Assembly (NCBI GenBank): GCA_010015675.1
Contig: ML976984.1
Location: 612,762 to 676,761 of the forward strand
DNA length: 64,000 nucleotides
Source of the DNA: Byssothecium circinans
Taxonomy: Eukaryota > Ascomycota > Dothideomycetes > Pleosporales > Massarinaceae
Direction: 5' to 3'
In this document: piece by piece, positions 1-10,732 of the stretch
How positions within the stretch are numbered: position 1 is the first letter of the stretch
How the letters are laid out: each line of letters opens with the position of its first letter
Program-made: the position numbers and the translations under genes
The notes under the pieces: generated by a model
The model's input: only the letters and a program-made list of their open reading frames with translations
Databases searched by the model: none
What the model was told of the DNA's origin: nothing

Positions 1-251
1 AGGCTGAATCAAGGGCTCAGCAATTGCAGGCGCAACTTGAGGCCCTTAGGCCTCAACAGCCACGAAAGAGGGTTCGCATAGACCCAAATCAACGCTTTGC
101 AGATATAGATACAATCATGATTGCAGTGCAGGCATCTGCGCTTCTACAGGAAGAAAACGATAACAATTCTAAAGAAAAGGAAGCAGAAAAAGCTGCAGCT
201 GAAATAGCAGCAAAAACTCTGCAATCTATGTGTACAGAGTGGCAATTGTAA
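1..251 (+). mobile_element. 3' end of a pogo/Fot1-type DDE transposase gene (partial)
   Basis: The reading frame is open from the left edge of the window to a TAA at 249-251, so the gene starts outside. The visible 83 residues begin AESRAQQLQAQLEAL and contain KRVRIDPNQRFADI, followed by an Ala/Glu/Lys-rich helical tail. A coiled-coil stretch, then a basic KR(K/V)R-xDPNxxFxxI box and an Ala-rich tail is what I know from the C-terminus of fungal pogo/Fot1 (Tc1-mariner superfamily) transposases carrying CENP-B-type HTH and DDE domains. The catalytic core is not in the window, so intactness cannot be judged. No ATG is needed in this segment. The terminal inverted repeat should lie within a few hundred bases to the right, but I could not define it. 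The alternative is an unrelated coiled-coil protein. Confidence 0.6.
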
Positions 252-571
252 CTAGGCTGGCGCAATTATTGCGTTGATTTCTGAGGGGTGGCCGATTTGG
301 CGATGTGGCCGGAAACCCCTGGTGGCCGGAATCTATATAGGCTAGCTTAACGCCGAAACATTGCCGGAGGGGCACCTTCTTTGCGACACCTGCGACCAAC
401 ACCAGCACTTGAGATACCCTAGCCTTCCTTCTGGCTCGTGGGGTTTTCCAAATGCTGCTCCCATCTCTCCGATGACTGCCATGTGATCATGTCCTTACTC
501 AAGTCTTCATTCCAACCGACTCGCCTCGCCTCTCCTAGGAACTATCGTCCGACGGACCACAGCTTACAACG
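252..571. other. Intergenic; probable transposon flank and promoter of the next gene
   Basis: No gene is seen. Positions 280-330 hold repeated GGTGGCC/GTGGCCGG words that may belong to the right end of the transposon, but I could not pair them with a left end. The remainder is the upstream region of the gene starting at 572. Confidence 0.4.
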
Positions 572-1561
572 ATGAAGGACGCCGACCAGATACGCCCAAG
601 CAGCCGTCGTGGCCCCTCAGGAGCATGGCGAAGAGGAGATCGCCTAAAGCCTGCACCGGCAGACACATTGGAACTCTACGGTCTGCCCTCTAAGGGAGAG
701 ACACGGTACGTCTCCATTCCAACCTTCCTCTCCACTCCACTCCAACTTACATCTCGCAGACTAAACGACTTCCGCACCCAAGAATTCTACTTCCACAAGA
801 TCCTCGAGCGCTACATGCGTCTCTGTGCCATCAACGAAAAGCAGCTTTCCACCCTCTTCGCCTCCGTCTCGCTCTCCCCAAACCCAAAAGACAACACCTC
901 GCTCGGCCTCCCCACGACTTCCGTTCCCGACGAGACGCGCACGATGGAGACGCTGTTTAGCAGCCCCCCGGTAAATGAGCTTACGACTGTACTCTCCGCA
1001 CTACGGAAACTACGCGAAGCTATAACGGCAACGGGAAGGAAAGACGCTTTCGCACGCCGCGCATACTTCTTCGGCGTACACGCAGGCGTCCTGTGTAAAG
1101 ACTGGGAATCCTACTCGCCAGCTCTCAACTCCCTCCTCACGACCATCCACCGCCAACTGCCCCTCAGCGCGCCCGACTTGAAAGAATACGTCGGACTTCT
1201 GATCCTCGATCAAGCGTGTCGACAAGGCGATCTCGCACTGGCGCACGAAACGCGCATTAAGTACGGATACAAGGATCGACGGGTGGAGCTGGTGCTTAAG
1301 GCGCTTGTAGCGGATAATTGGGTTGTGTTTTGGAAGATGAAGAAGGCGGTTGATGGGTATCAGAGGAGCGTTATGGAGTTTGCGGAGAAGGACGTTAGGC
1401 TTCATGCTTTGAAGTGTCTCGGGAGAGGGTATATGAGCTGTGATAGGAAGTACGTGGAGAGCTGTACTGAGAAGGAGTGGAAGGAGTTGGTGGAGGAAGG
1501 GGTTGGGTGGGAATTGACGGAGACGGATAAGGTGTTGATCAAGAAGCCGAAGCCGAAGTGA
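572..1561 (+). CDS. PCI-like CSN8/PSMD8/eIF3K-family protein
   Basis: One open frame runs from ATG 572 to TGA 1561. It contains a probable 54-nt in-frame intron at 706-759 (GTACGT donor, CGCAG acceptor). Splicing replaces a Thr/Ser/Pro/Leu-rich insert with the smoother junction GETR|LNDFRTQEFYFHKIL and gives about 311 residues. The core is alpha-helical and contains FRTQEFYFHKILERYMRLCA, YFFGVHAGVLCKDWESYSPAL and LLILDQACRQGDLALAHETR. I read this as the helical-repeat fold of the CSN8/PSMD8/eIF3K or SAC3/GANP (PCI) type, used as a scaffold in proteasome-lid, signalosome and translation-initiation complexes. I cannot assign it to one complex. The basic N-terminus (RPSSRRGPSG) and Lys-rich end are probably disordered. 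The family call is from memory of the fold and is moderate. Confidence 0.6.
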   Translation: MKDADQIRPSSRRGPSGAWRRGDRLKPAPADTLELYGLPSKGETRYVSIPTFLSTPLQLTSRRLNDFRTQEFYFHKILERYMRLCAINEKQLSTLFASVSLSPNPKDNTSLGLPTTSVPDETRTMETLFSSPPVNELTTVLSALRKLREAITATGRKDAFARRAYFFGVHAGVLCKDWESYSPALNSLLTTIHRQLPLSAPDLKEYVGLLILDQACRQGDLALAHETRIKYGYKDRRVELVLKALVADNWVVFWKMKKAVDGYQRSVMEFAEKDVRLHALKCLGRGYMSCDRKYVESCTEKEWKELVEEGVGWELTETDKVLIKKPKPK

Positions 1562-1912
1562 GGACAGTATGTCGATGATTGAATGAGGTACATTATACGG
1601 CGAGAAAAGACACGTCGCCTGAAGTCATGGACAGAGCGCAGACTGGGCTTCACTATAGGATCGGAAGTGTTGCAACATCCCAACAAGCCCGAACTATGGA
1701 AAGCATTACAGTCTTTTGAAATAGTTGTACATCTTGCACGCTGTCAGAGAAGGGCCAATACCCAGTAAGCTCACAAACTCTGATACCGCGTTCGTGATGC
1801 TGACTCGTTCAGCATAGCATTTCATAGCACGCATTAGCTTGAATGAAGGAAAAATAAAACGATAAGTGTTGGTCGGGTATCATTTCTCCATGCTACCAAA
1901 GCAGCAAACATA
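1562..1912. other. Convergent intergenic region
   Basis: This is the shared 3' region between the plus-strand PCI-like gene and minus-strand SSF1. I see no gene or repeat in it. Confidence 0.5.
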
Positions 1913-3284
1913 CTATTCCTCATCCATCTCATCGTCCTCTTCGCCATTGTCCCCCTCACCATCCTCATCGTGCCACACATCGTCGTCCATGTCATACTCA
2001 TCATAGTCGTCCATCTCCTCGTCTTCATCTTCTTCATCCTCACCCTTCTGTCCCCTCTCTTTCCTCTTCTTCTCGATGTTCTCTTTTTGTATCCTTCTCC
2101 GCTCCGCCTTCTCCGCATTTCTCTTCTCCCACACCTTGTCCATCTCTTTGACCTCCTTCTCGCTCTTCGTCACGTACTCGTGCCACATAACTTTGCCGCT
2201 GCAGATGTCCTCTTCCACCTTTGTAAGCCTCAACTTCATACGCGGACCCAGCTCGACTAGCTTTACGGCACGCTTCTCGACACTCGGTCGTGAAGCAGTA
2301 GGCTTTCTCGCATCATCACCGGCTTTTGCTCGTTCGCGGTCTTTCTTCGACATGACCTTTCGCGTTATAGGCGCGGCAACTTCGACTTCGGCGTCAGTAT
2401 CAGCTTCGGTGTCACTGGCGGATGTGTAGCCTGCTGCTGAAGGGTCGAGCATATAGTCTGCAACGTCGTCTAGCGCTCCGAGATTCGGCAGCCCACGCCT
2501 CTTCTTTTCCTTGCTTCCGATCAGCTTCTCCGCTGCATACAGTCTCCGTATCGGTTTCGGCAGGCCGGTAATTTTTGTTGTGATGGCATAGTGTCGCAGA
2601 CTGATTGTGCATGAACCGTTCTCTTCTGACGGTGGCTCGCGACTGAGCAGCAGTACGCGCTTGATTTTCTGCAATGGCGTCGTGTGCGGTTGTATAGGTG
2701 GGAAGAGGCCCTGGAACATATCCGTCACCAGCTTCTCGAGATGTTTCGGCGGCGCCTTGTCTCCCAGCTTTTCCCTCTCCGCGTCGCTCGTTATGAAGTT
2801 GTTCATGACTAGTAGAGGGGCCATGTCGTAATCGTTCGCACCGGCTCTCGGGTGCTTCATCGCCTTCATGATATCCTTCGCTAGCGAGTACTTCTCGACT
2901 CTGAAGTGAAGCGTGGGGCCGCGGGGAATTCTTGCGAGACGTAGATTTGTGTTGCCAGCTTCTGAACGCGAGAAGAGGAGGAGATGGGTGACACCGAGGG
3001 GGCCGGCCATGACAGTGTAGTCGCGGAGTTTGTTGGCTCTTCGTTCCTACTTCTTGTTAAACTTGCAGGTAGAGTAGAGTCGCGACTGAGCATACCTTGA
3101 GCTTGACGGCTGTGTCTGGCTGCATGACTTGTCGCACATCTTGCACGAGCTGCGAAACACTCGACCCTACTTCTCCAGCGCCTATCCGAATAACCATGCT
3201 CTTTGGATTTTCCCCCATTGGCTTATTCACAGCTTTTTTGTCCGCAACGGACTGCTTTCTCCTGCCACTACCATGCTTTCCCAT
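1913..3284 (-). CDS. SSF1: Brix-domain 60S ribosome assembly factor Ssf1/Ssf2 (PPAN)
   Basis: Two exons join in phase 0: 3284-3096 and 3046-1913, with intron 3095-3047 (GTATGC...TAG). The protein is 440 residues; yeast Ssf1 is about 450. Exon 1 starts MGKHGSGRRKQSV and the junction reads AVKLK|ERRANKLRDYTVMAGPLGVTHL, the hallmark Brix sequence of Ssf1/Peter Pan. Ssf1 works in the nucleolus on 27S pre-rRNA and the pre-60S particle, together with Rrp15 and Rrp14. The Brix domain covers roughly residues 28-330, followed by a Lys/Arg helix and a very acidic tail rich in Asp and Glu, as usual for nucleolar assembly factors. The gene is divergent from RRP3 with 232 bp between the start codons, suggesting shared regulation. 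Start and splice sites are unambiguous. Confidence 0.93.
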
Positions 3285-3516
3285 TTTCGGCTTTACCTCT
3301 TCAATTTGTAGGTATCTGAGAAATTTCCCTCAACGAAGTCAGAGTACGATTGACGGGGTCGGAAGTGGCCGGTATGGTGTTGAGGTCTGGTCGCTCCAAA
3401 ATTTCTTAACTGGGAAAGAAGGAAACGCTCACCGAAATCTTGGCGCACGTTATCGATAAGAACCGCCAATATTTCCCATAATCTGGGATCGATCTTTCCT
3501 CCACCACACACGCATC
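3285..3516. promoter_or_regulatory. Bidirectional promoter SSF1/RRP3 with AAATTT cores
   Basis: The 232-bp interval separates the start codons of two divergent ribosome-biogenesis genes. It contains TGAGAAATTTCC at 3317-3328, which is nearly palindromic, and AAAATTTC at 3398-3405. Both resemble the RRPE (rRNA processing element) known upstream of yeast ribosome-biogenesis genes. Assigning function to these sites is inference. I saw no TATA box. Confidence 0.5.
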
Positions 3517-5037
3517 ATGTCGGCATTAAAGAAGCGAAAGCTTAATGGCGGCGCGCCTGCTCTGGGCGTGAAAGCACCCAAAGTCAGACCAGTGCAGAAA
3601 ACTATACGACCCTCCAAATCGAGCTCGAAACCAATCCCGCGAAAAGCTCCCGAATCAGAACCCGAGTCCGAATCGAGCGAAGAAGAAGATGTTGAGGAGG
3701 AGCAAGAGGAGGAGAAAAGAGACACCGAGGAGCCAAGTGGTGTAGATAACGTGGCTTCTGCTGAACCATCAAAGAAGACATTCACTGATCTCGGCGTGAG
3801 GGAAGAGCTATGCGAAGCCTGCGCCAACCTCGGTTTCACACATGCTACACCTATCCAGGAGCAATCTATACCGCTCGCGCTTGAAGGACGAGATATCATT
3901 GGTCTAGCAGAGACCGGCTCTGGAAAGACTGCCGCATTTGTGCTACCAATTCTACAGGCGCTCATGGAGAAGCCACAGGCCCTATTCGGATTGGTACTCG
4001 CGCCGACACGAGAGCTAGCCTTTCAGATCTCGCAGCAGGTCGAGGCACTTGGCTCTGTGATCAATGTTAAGTGCGCAACACTCGTCGGAGGCATGGATAT
4101 GGTCTCTCAGGCCATTGCGCTTGGCAAGAGACCGCATATCGTTGTCGCTACGCCAGGTCGGCTTCTAGATCACCTCGAAAACACAAAAGGGTTTTCGTTG
4201 AAGCATCTGAAATATCTAGTCATGGATGAAGCTGATCGCTTGCTCGACCTTGACTTCGGACCTATCTTGGACAAGATTTTGAAGGTACTCCCGCGAGAGG
4301 GCCGTCACACATACCTCTTCTCTGCCACCATGTCGACCAAGGTTGAGAACCTCCAACGAGCGGCTATGCACAACCCACTGCGCGTGAGCATCTCATCTAG
4401 CTCCCATCAGGTTGTCTCAACGCTCATGCAGAGATACATATTCCTTCCACACAAGCTCAAGGACCTCTACCTTATCCACCTTCTGAACGATGCAATTGGC
4501 CATCCCACAATTATCTTCACACGAACAGTCAATGAAAGTCAACGTTGTGCGATTCTCCTTCGTGCACTTGGCTTCGGCGCAATCCCTCTCCATGGACAGC
4601 TCAGCCAGTCCGCGCGTCTAGGTGCCCTAGCCAAATTTAAGAGCAAGAGTCGCGACATCATGGTCTGCACAGATGTCGCTGCTCGCGGCCTAGATATTCC
4701 CTCCGTCGACCTGGTCATCAACCTCGACCTGCCCGCTGATAGCAAAACGTACGTTCACCGTGTTGGCCGTACTGCGCGAGCGGGAAAGAGCGGGAAATCC
4801 ATCTCCTTCGTTACACAATACGACGTTGAGCTGTGGCTGCGCATTGAGAATGCGCTTGGGAGAAAGGTTGAAGAGGAGGTCATACCGAAAGATGAGGCGA
4901 TGGTCTTGATGGAGCGGGTGAGCGAGGCCCAGAGGGTGGCTGTTAGGGAGATGAAGGATATCCACGAGAAGCGTGGAAGGGGGAGGGGCGCTGGGAGAAG
5001 GAGGGGTCGCGATGAGATGGATAGAGAAGATGGTTGA
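3517..5037 (+). CDS. RRP3: ATP-dependent rRNA helicase Rrp3 (DEAD box, DDX47)
   Basis: This is an intronless 506-residue protein. Visible motifs in order are: Q-motif region FTDLG...GFTHATPIQ (89-114), Walker A AETGSGKT (131-138), PTREL (163-167), TPGR (212-215), DEAD (237-240), SAT (269-271), then ARGLD and [10 protein letters not shown] in the second RecA lobe. The [12 protein letters not shown] and LYLIHLLND stretches and overall length match Rrp3/DDX47, which acts in early 18S pre-rRNA processing in the nucleolus, rather than Dbp or eIF4A helicases. The N-terminal 85 residues are disordered with a Glu-rich run. The end is RG-rich ([12 protein letters not shown]), a typical RNA-binding tail. 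It is divergent from SSF1, another nucleolar assembly factor. Confidence 0.95.
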   Translation: MSALKKRKLNGGAPALGVKAPKVRPVQKTIRPSKSSSKPIPRKAPESEPESESSEEEDVEEEQEEEKRDTEEPSGVDNVASAEPSKKTFTDLGVREELCEACANLGFTHATPIQEQSIPLALEGRDIIGLAETGSGKTAAFVLPILQALMEKPQALFGLVLAPTRELAFQISQQVEALGSVINVKCATLVGGMDMVSQAIALGKRPHIVVATPGRLLDHLENTKGFSLKHLKYLVMDEADRLLDLDFGPILDKILKVLPREGRHTYLFSATMSTKVENLQRAAMHNPLRVSISSSSHQVVSTLMQRYIFLPHKLKDLYLIHLLNDAIGHPTIIFTRTVNESQRCAILLRALGFGAIPLHGQLSQSARLGALAKFKSKSRDIMVCTDVAARGLDIPSVDLVINLDLPADSKTYVHRVGRTARAGKSGKSISFVTQYDVELWLRIENALGRKVEEEVIPKDEAMVLMERVSEAQRVAVREMKDIHEKRGRGRGAGRRRGRDEMDREDG

Positions 5038-7043
5038 AGGTGGGATAGATGTTGGGCTTGCTTTCCCGACTGTATATATTTGAATTGGGAAATTTATTAC
5101 CTTACGTATGGAATGGACGCTGGTCTTTCGTCTTCTTCATGTTTCAACCAGGATTAGACAACAGTACAGCACTATACTATGTCTTACCATGGTGAAGGTA
5201 TTGGAGAGGTTACTTTATGGAATCGACCCTGATAAACAGGAAGCGTCGTTGGAGAATTAGCTCTTGTCGGCCTTGTACTATGAGTACTACATTGCGCAAA
5301 CACCGTAGCGGAGCTTCTTGGCCGGCTCAGTCACCAAACCTATTATATAGATCGGCACACTTAACACTCACTGAGATCTTGGAGGACCAAAATATACTCA
5401 TTCTGTTTTCCCACATCGAGGCATGGCCATGGTGATCGTTATCATCATCATCACCACTCCCTTGGGCATCTCCCCGCTATTACCGCGTTGGAAATATCCA
5501 GGAGGACCAGTATTCGCCAAACGACGCACCTCCACTCATGTAAACGTTCGTCAAGAGGTTTTATTCTTTCTAGAGTTGATTGAGCAGCCACATTGGACAT
5601 GCCTCTACTGAATTTGTAATTCTCGTCGCAAGAACACAACATCAGGCCGGATATCTTCCGCTTTCTGCGCACTCCGGTCCTCTCGCATCATAAGGAGAAC
5701 TTTATTGTCATTTTGATGCTGCTATCTATCAGGACGGAAGGCGGAGGACACATAGCTCGTGGGGAGATTTTTTGTGAGAATAAGAGAAGGATGTCAATAG
5801 TGGCAGGATTGCGGACGTAAGTTTGAGAAAAGGGCGGAGAGACAACATAATTCAAAGCCATGTAAGCTGGGGAAAAGGAACAAATAATTGTAGTCATTGA
5901 GTGGGAATAAGAGACCCTCATAACCATACCTTTTGATGGAGAACGAAAAATTCTCATAACAAGGTGCTTTTGCGTATTTTGTGGTTGGCTGCCAGTGCGA
6001 AGGGGAGATCTTTATACTAAGGAAAAGTTATAGTTTTAGCAGAGACACAGAGTCAACATGTAGTTAGGTACGATGAGTTTTGGAGGGGCTGCAACGGCGC
6101 CACATTTGTCGATAATTGGTCAAGTTTGAGAACGAATCTTTTTCCACATTCAGTGTTTGGCTGGATGGTCTTGAGCGGAGGAAGAGCCCATTCTTTGGAG
6201 TAATCGGGTCTTTGATAGATATTAGAAATTATAAGCGAGGAACACCCCATGAATTGCCACATCTCTAGTTTTCGTGAAAAGGGAGATGCTCCATATCCCC
6301 TGTTGTTTCTCCCTTTTAGGGGAAACAGGAAAGGCATGTAGCCGCACGCTTTAGTATTTTAACCTCCATTTTTGCGTTTCGTGATCTCTACCACGGTTCA
6401 ATGTTGATATATGTAGACTTATATTCTTTGGGTTGGCATGAGTACCGAAGTATCCATTTTGAGAGCAGTTTCTCTCGACGAACACATTGTCCGCTCGCTG
6501 TATTCGTTTTGGATTTGCGGGCTGGACATTGAGCGTTGAGTGCTGCTCGTCATGACAAGGTATTGAAGCCTTTCGTGGAGGGAAACCCATTGTAAGTGGG
6601 ATGCTAACGTTTGCTCGAATGCGAACATTTTTGGAAGAACATTTTTGGGGAAGGAGGAAAGGTGGCTGAAGTTTTGGTCGGTCTCTCGCAGGTCCAGTTG
6701 AGTCGTCGCACTCTTTGTGGAAGATCCCCGACCAAGGCGAGCTTAGATTCCCATGCAACTCATTTCTGGGGAATTTTATGGACTTTGAGAAGTGGAGAAG
6801 CTTCTTGAGCTTCACTAAGCTTCGACCAGGGGATTTTATTAAGTTTGTAGCCATGGTTTCTTATCTCGAACGCGATGCTGCCTTGCAGACTGCACTTCCT
6901 CTTCACCCTCTTGCGAATAATTCTGTAATCGGCCGTAGGTATACTAAGAAAAGGGTGACTTCGGATGCAGGCATGGACTTGCCATTGGATTATAATACTA
7001 AATAAGACACAGTCCCTTGCAAGTCACTGAAAAGTTCCTCCAC
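5038..7043. other. Intergenic, 2 kb, no gene recognised
   Basis: Only short unrelated open frames occur, and none has a recognisable motif or fungal codon character. The region follows the RRP3 3' end and is moderately AT-rich from 5.7 kb on. I see no tRNA-like element. Confidence 0.5.
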
Positions 7044-7211
7044 CACTATGGTTGCTATTTCCCTAAAATAGGGGTTAAAAGATGCCAAAAAAAAAGCCCC
7101 TATTTTAGGGTCTAAAACACCCTAAAGTAGGGTGATTTTTTTGCGCAATTAGGGGTTCTTCCCTAAAATAGGGTATTTATCCCCTATTTTATGGAAAACG
7201 AGGTTGTAGTG
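7044..7211. mobile_element. MITE-like element of alternating CCCTAAAATAGGG palindromes
   Basis: The two ends are imperfect inverted repeats of about 30 nt. The left end, from 7044, reads CACTATGG...CCCTAAAATAGGGG. The right end, read on the minus strand from 7211, reads CACTACAA...CCATAAAATAGGGG. Many differences between the arms are transitions, as after RIP. If the element starts just inside the TA at 7047-7048 and the TA at 7206-7207, it has the TA target duplication of Tc1/mariner-type MITEs. Inside, the 13-14 nt motif occurs five times in alternating orientation (7061, 7097, 7120, 7161, 7181). At about 168 bp it is too short to encode protein. Boundaries and superfamily are inferred. Confidence 0.6.
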
Positions 7212-7845
7212 ACGTCGTGATTCTCGCTTGGGTGGAAACCGACGATGTCACCTACCGGTGGTAGAGCTCGGCACCTCTTAGAACTACCTCTATTCTTGTA
7301 GAATCTTATACGTAAAGCTCGGAGGATCGATTGGTGGGCAAATTCGATTAACATCTAGCATAGGTTTCACACATTCACCTACACGTATGAATTACTAGAC
7401 TAACAGCACTTCTCTCATTTTTGTCTTATCCACACCAACTTTTTTTTATAATTCGTCCTGGTTCAAAAGTTATTCAATGACTTACACATGTAGTCGATTT
7501 TTGATTGGGACTTATTTTAGCGATGGGACCCAATTGCGTGAGTTGGAAACAAATGACGAAATGCTTAGCGCGTATCATTCATCGGCATCTCCACGGAACT
7601 CTTTCGTAAAGTGGCCATAATTTCTTGCGTGATACTCGCTAAAAACTCATCGCAGGGATGATTCTGAAGATTCTGTGCGTCTTTCTCCACTGGGTTTGCA
7701 TAGCAATGTCGCACGGGTCGGGTCCCCTGGTAGGGCTATAAGTTGACCTTTATAATGTCAACTGCGCCTCTATCCATTCCATCGACGTTGAACAGAGCGA
7801 CCGAAGAATCCCGTTCCGCTGTACTGGACTCACGCCAAGCCGAAA
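7212..7845. promoter_or_regulatory. Upstream region of MFS permease with TATA box
   Basis: There is no gene here. A TATAAG at 7737-7742 lies about 105 nt before the start codon at 7846 and is a plausible core promoter element. Confidence 0.4.
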
Positions 7846-10300
7846 ATGTCTAATCAACATCCGGTTACGTCGATACCGACCGCTAGGTCAACTGCTGCCC
7901 ACGATCATGCAGATCACGGTTCGACAAGCAGCACCGACTACAAGCAGCCTCTTCAAGAAACTACGGCTACGATCACTGGCCTAGCTTCAAAAGAAACACA
8001 GCATACGGAAGCAGCGCTCGGCGATGCAGTACTACGCTTCCTCCGAATTCGCAAAGGACCGAAGCCCGATCAGTACGATCTTGATGCAGTACGTATAGGG
8101 TTGATGAGATTTCATTGTCTTCTATATATGCTAACGTTTGCCAGGTTGCGACCCAGCCGAGTATTTGGGATAATGATAACGTGGAGGAATTGAAAGAACT
8201 TTACATTCATCCACAATGGGAGAACTGGTCCGCATTCGATCCTAGCTTTCGATGGACCTGGAGGCAGGAGAGATCAGTTCGTCGGAAGGTCGATTGGAAG
8301 ATTATGGTCAGCTTTTGCGCACATGAATTGGAAAGTGTGAACTGACTTTCGAAGGTTTGGGTTTGCATCATGTTTGCTGCCCTGAACATCGATCGCAATA
8401 ACATCTCCAATGCTGTTTCCGACAACATGCTGACCGATATTGGCATCACTCGAGCCGACTATGTTAGTAGTACCGCATAACGCTTGGTTAAGAACTGCTT
8501 CCTGATGATGTACTAGAACACCGGTCAAACTATCTCCCGTGTTGGGTTCTTAGTTGCTGAGTTGCCTTCGCAGCTTATCTCGAAACGGTTAGTCAATCCA
8601 TCGAAAGGCTGCATTCGCAAGACTGACTATCATAGCATCGGTCCTGATCTATGGATTCCTATCCAGATCTGTATCTTCAGCTTGATATCTGCTATGCAAT
8701 TCTTCCTGCAGGGTCGAGCATCTTTCCTGGCTACCAGATATCTAATCGCCACATTTCAGGGTGGTTTCATTCCGTACGCCGTATTTCTCGATTGACAATA
8801 GATCACTAGCTGACTTTCCTCAAGCGACACCATTCTGTATCTCAGCTATTTCTATACTGGTAGATCTGTAGGCGTTCTCCAATTTGTGATATTCTCAAAG
8901 GACCTCACTGATATCCGCAGTTGCCAATTCGTTTAGCGTGGTTCTGGATGTCTTCTCAACTAGGTAGGCAGGCCTCGCTTCTAGACGTCCAGCAGCTTTC
9001 TAACTTCCGCAACAGTCGACATTGGCGTTGGCTTCGCAGCTGTCGGCCTCGTATCTATGCGTGGTATTCTAGGTTATGAAGGATGGCGATGGTTGTTCCT
9101 CATTGAGTAAGTCCCTGTTTCCTACCCCTTCGTCGATAATGTTACTGACAACCATAGGGGCGCATTCACCTGTAAAATCTGCATACCCCATCAAAGTGAC
9201 TCCGCTTACTTTTCCCAACAGTCGTCATCGGTCTCCTATCCTTCTTTTTTATGCCACAGTGCCCGACAAAGACAAAGAGCTGGTGGAATCCCAAAGGCTA
9301 CTTTAACGAGGAAGAACAAAAGATCATCGTCAACTCAGGTATATCCAGGCTCCCAAATCCGTCTACAGCTCTCCTAACATCTTGATCCAGTAATCCGTGA
9401 CGATCCCAATAAAGGCGGAATGTACAACCGCCAAGGTCTTTCGGTTCGTCAAATCTGGGAATGTTCCAAAGACTACGACATGTGGCCCCTCTACGCCCTG
9501 GGCCTCCTCTTCGGCATCCCCAAGTATCCAGTCAACCAATACCTCACCCTCTCCTTGAGAGACCTTGGATTCAACGTCATACAGTCCAATCTGTTGGCCA
9601 TTCCGTGGATCGTTGGCTCTAGTTTCACGATGCTTATCATTACCGCAACAAGCGAATTGGTGAACAACAGGAGTTTTGTTTCGATGGCCGAAGATGCTTG
9701 GTTGTTGCCTTGCTTTGCGGCGCTATTGGCACTCAAAGGTCCAATTAGTGGGTGGGCGTACTTCGCTATTGCGACTGTGCTGTTGTCTTTTCCCTAGTAA
9801 GCGAGCTTCCTATAGAACAACAACGATTGCGAGGCTGATTGAAGCATAGCACCCATCCCATCCAGGTCGCCTGGACCAGCAGGAACGCAGGCTCAGTTCA
9901 GAACCGAACAGTATCCGCCTCACTCTACAACATGTTCGTCCAAGTCAGCGGCATGATTGGCGCCAACGGTAAGCCACTCCTCCATTTTCCCTACCGACCA
10001 AACCTCTAACATTTCACAGTTTACCAACCAGGCGACGCGCCGCGATACTTCAAAGCGAACAAAGGTCTCCTCGTCATTTGTATTTGGATGTGTGTGGTCC
10101 AATATCCTGGAACGTACTTCTATTACCGATGGAGAAACAGTCAGAAAGCAAAGAAGTGGGATGCTATGACTGAGGAGGAAAAAGAAATTTATAGGAAGAC
10201 TACTACGGATGCGGGGAATAAGCGGTAAGTGCTGATATTTGGACACAGGAGGCTGATGACTGATGCTTTTGGCAGGCTTGACTTCCGCTTTGCGACTTAA
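7846..10300 (+). CDS. MFS permease of the Dal5/Tna1/Seo1 (anion:cation symporter) family, 13 introns
   Basis: Fourteen exons assemble into 594 residues without internal stops. Introns are 8089-8144, 8307-8354, 8463-8516, 8588-8635, 8774-8824, 8868-8920, 8964-9015, 9107-9157, 9172-9221, 9339-9390, 9797-9849, 9969-10019 and 10225-10275, all GT-AG and 48-56 nt. The spliced product has a long hydrophilic N-terminus (about 170 residues), then [20 protein letters not shown] in TM1, [13 protein letters not shown], and [13 protein letters not shown]. These are signature segments of fungal allantoate, nicotinate and vitamin permeases at the plasma membrane. It ends in a cytoplasmic [25 protein letters not shown] tail. 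The substrate cannot be read from sequence. The donor at 8307 (GTCAGC) is weak but needed for the frame. Thirteen introns is many compared with the neighbours. Confidence 0.85.
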
Positions 10301-10732
10301 TACTTCCTGGTGTAAGAGATGTAAAGGAAGAACAAGGATTGGGATAGTTACGTATAGTGCTGTGGGGAGAGGTTAATTTCTGGTCGGCGTCTCGAGTTAG
10401 ATCACTTTTGGATAATGGTGAATGCAGGTAGCACCACAGTGGGACTAGATGCAATAATGAATTGACAAGATTATCTTCCACACCGGACTAATAGAGATAC
10501 AAAAGTGAGAAATGGACGTATACACATGAGCCTCATGCGCGTGACGTGTTGTTCCTGCCGTTGTTGAAAAAGCATCTTATGTGGTAGATGAAGTAAGTAC
10601 TAGATTCTCATAGACGTTCACTTTCAACTTGGTCAAGTTGGAATGGAGGCTCTTCCATGGAAGGTCAACCCATCTTGGCAACCAGATTGCGTCCGCTTGT
10701 ACGTGTATCTCCAAGTACAAAGTTTCGGTTCT
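10301..10732. other. Convergent intergenic region
   Basis: It lies between the 3' ends of the MFS permease and the minus-strand F-box gene. Nothing further is recognised. Confidence 0.4.

Noticed and set aside
572..1561. Assignment of the PCI-like protein to THP3/LENG8
   Set aside because: The characteristic THP3 segments are not present; only the general helical-repeat character is shared.
7061..7194. CCCTAA words reminiscent of telomere repeats
   Set aside because: They are not tandem 6-mers; they sit in palindromes within terminal inverted repeats, which fits a MITE better than an interstitial telomere.
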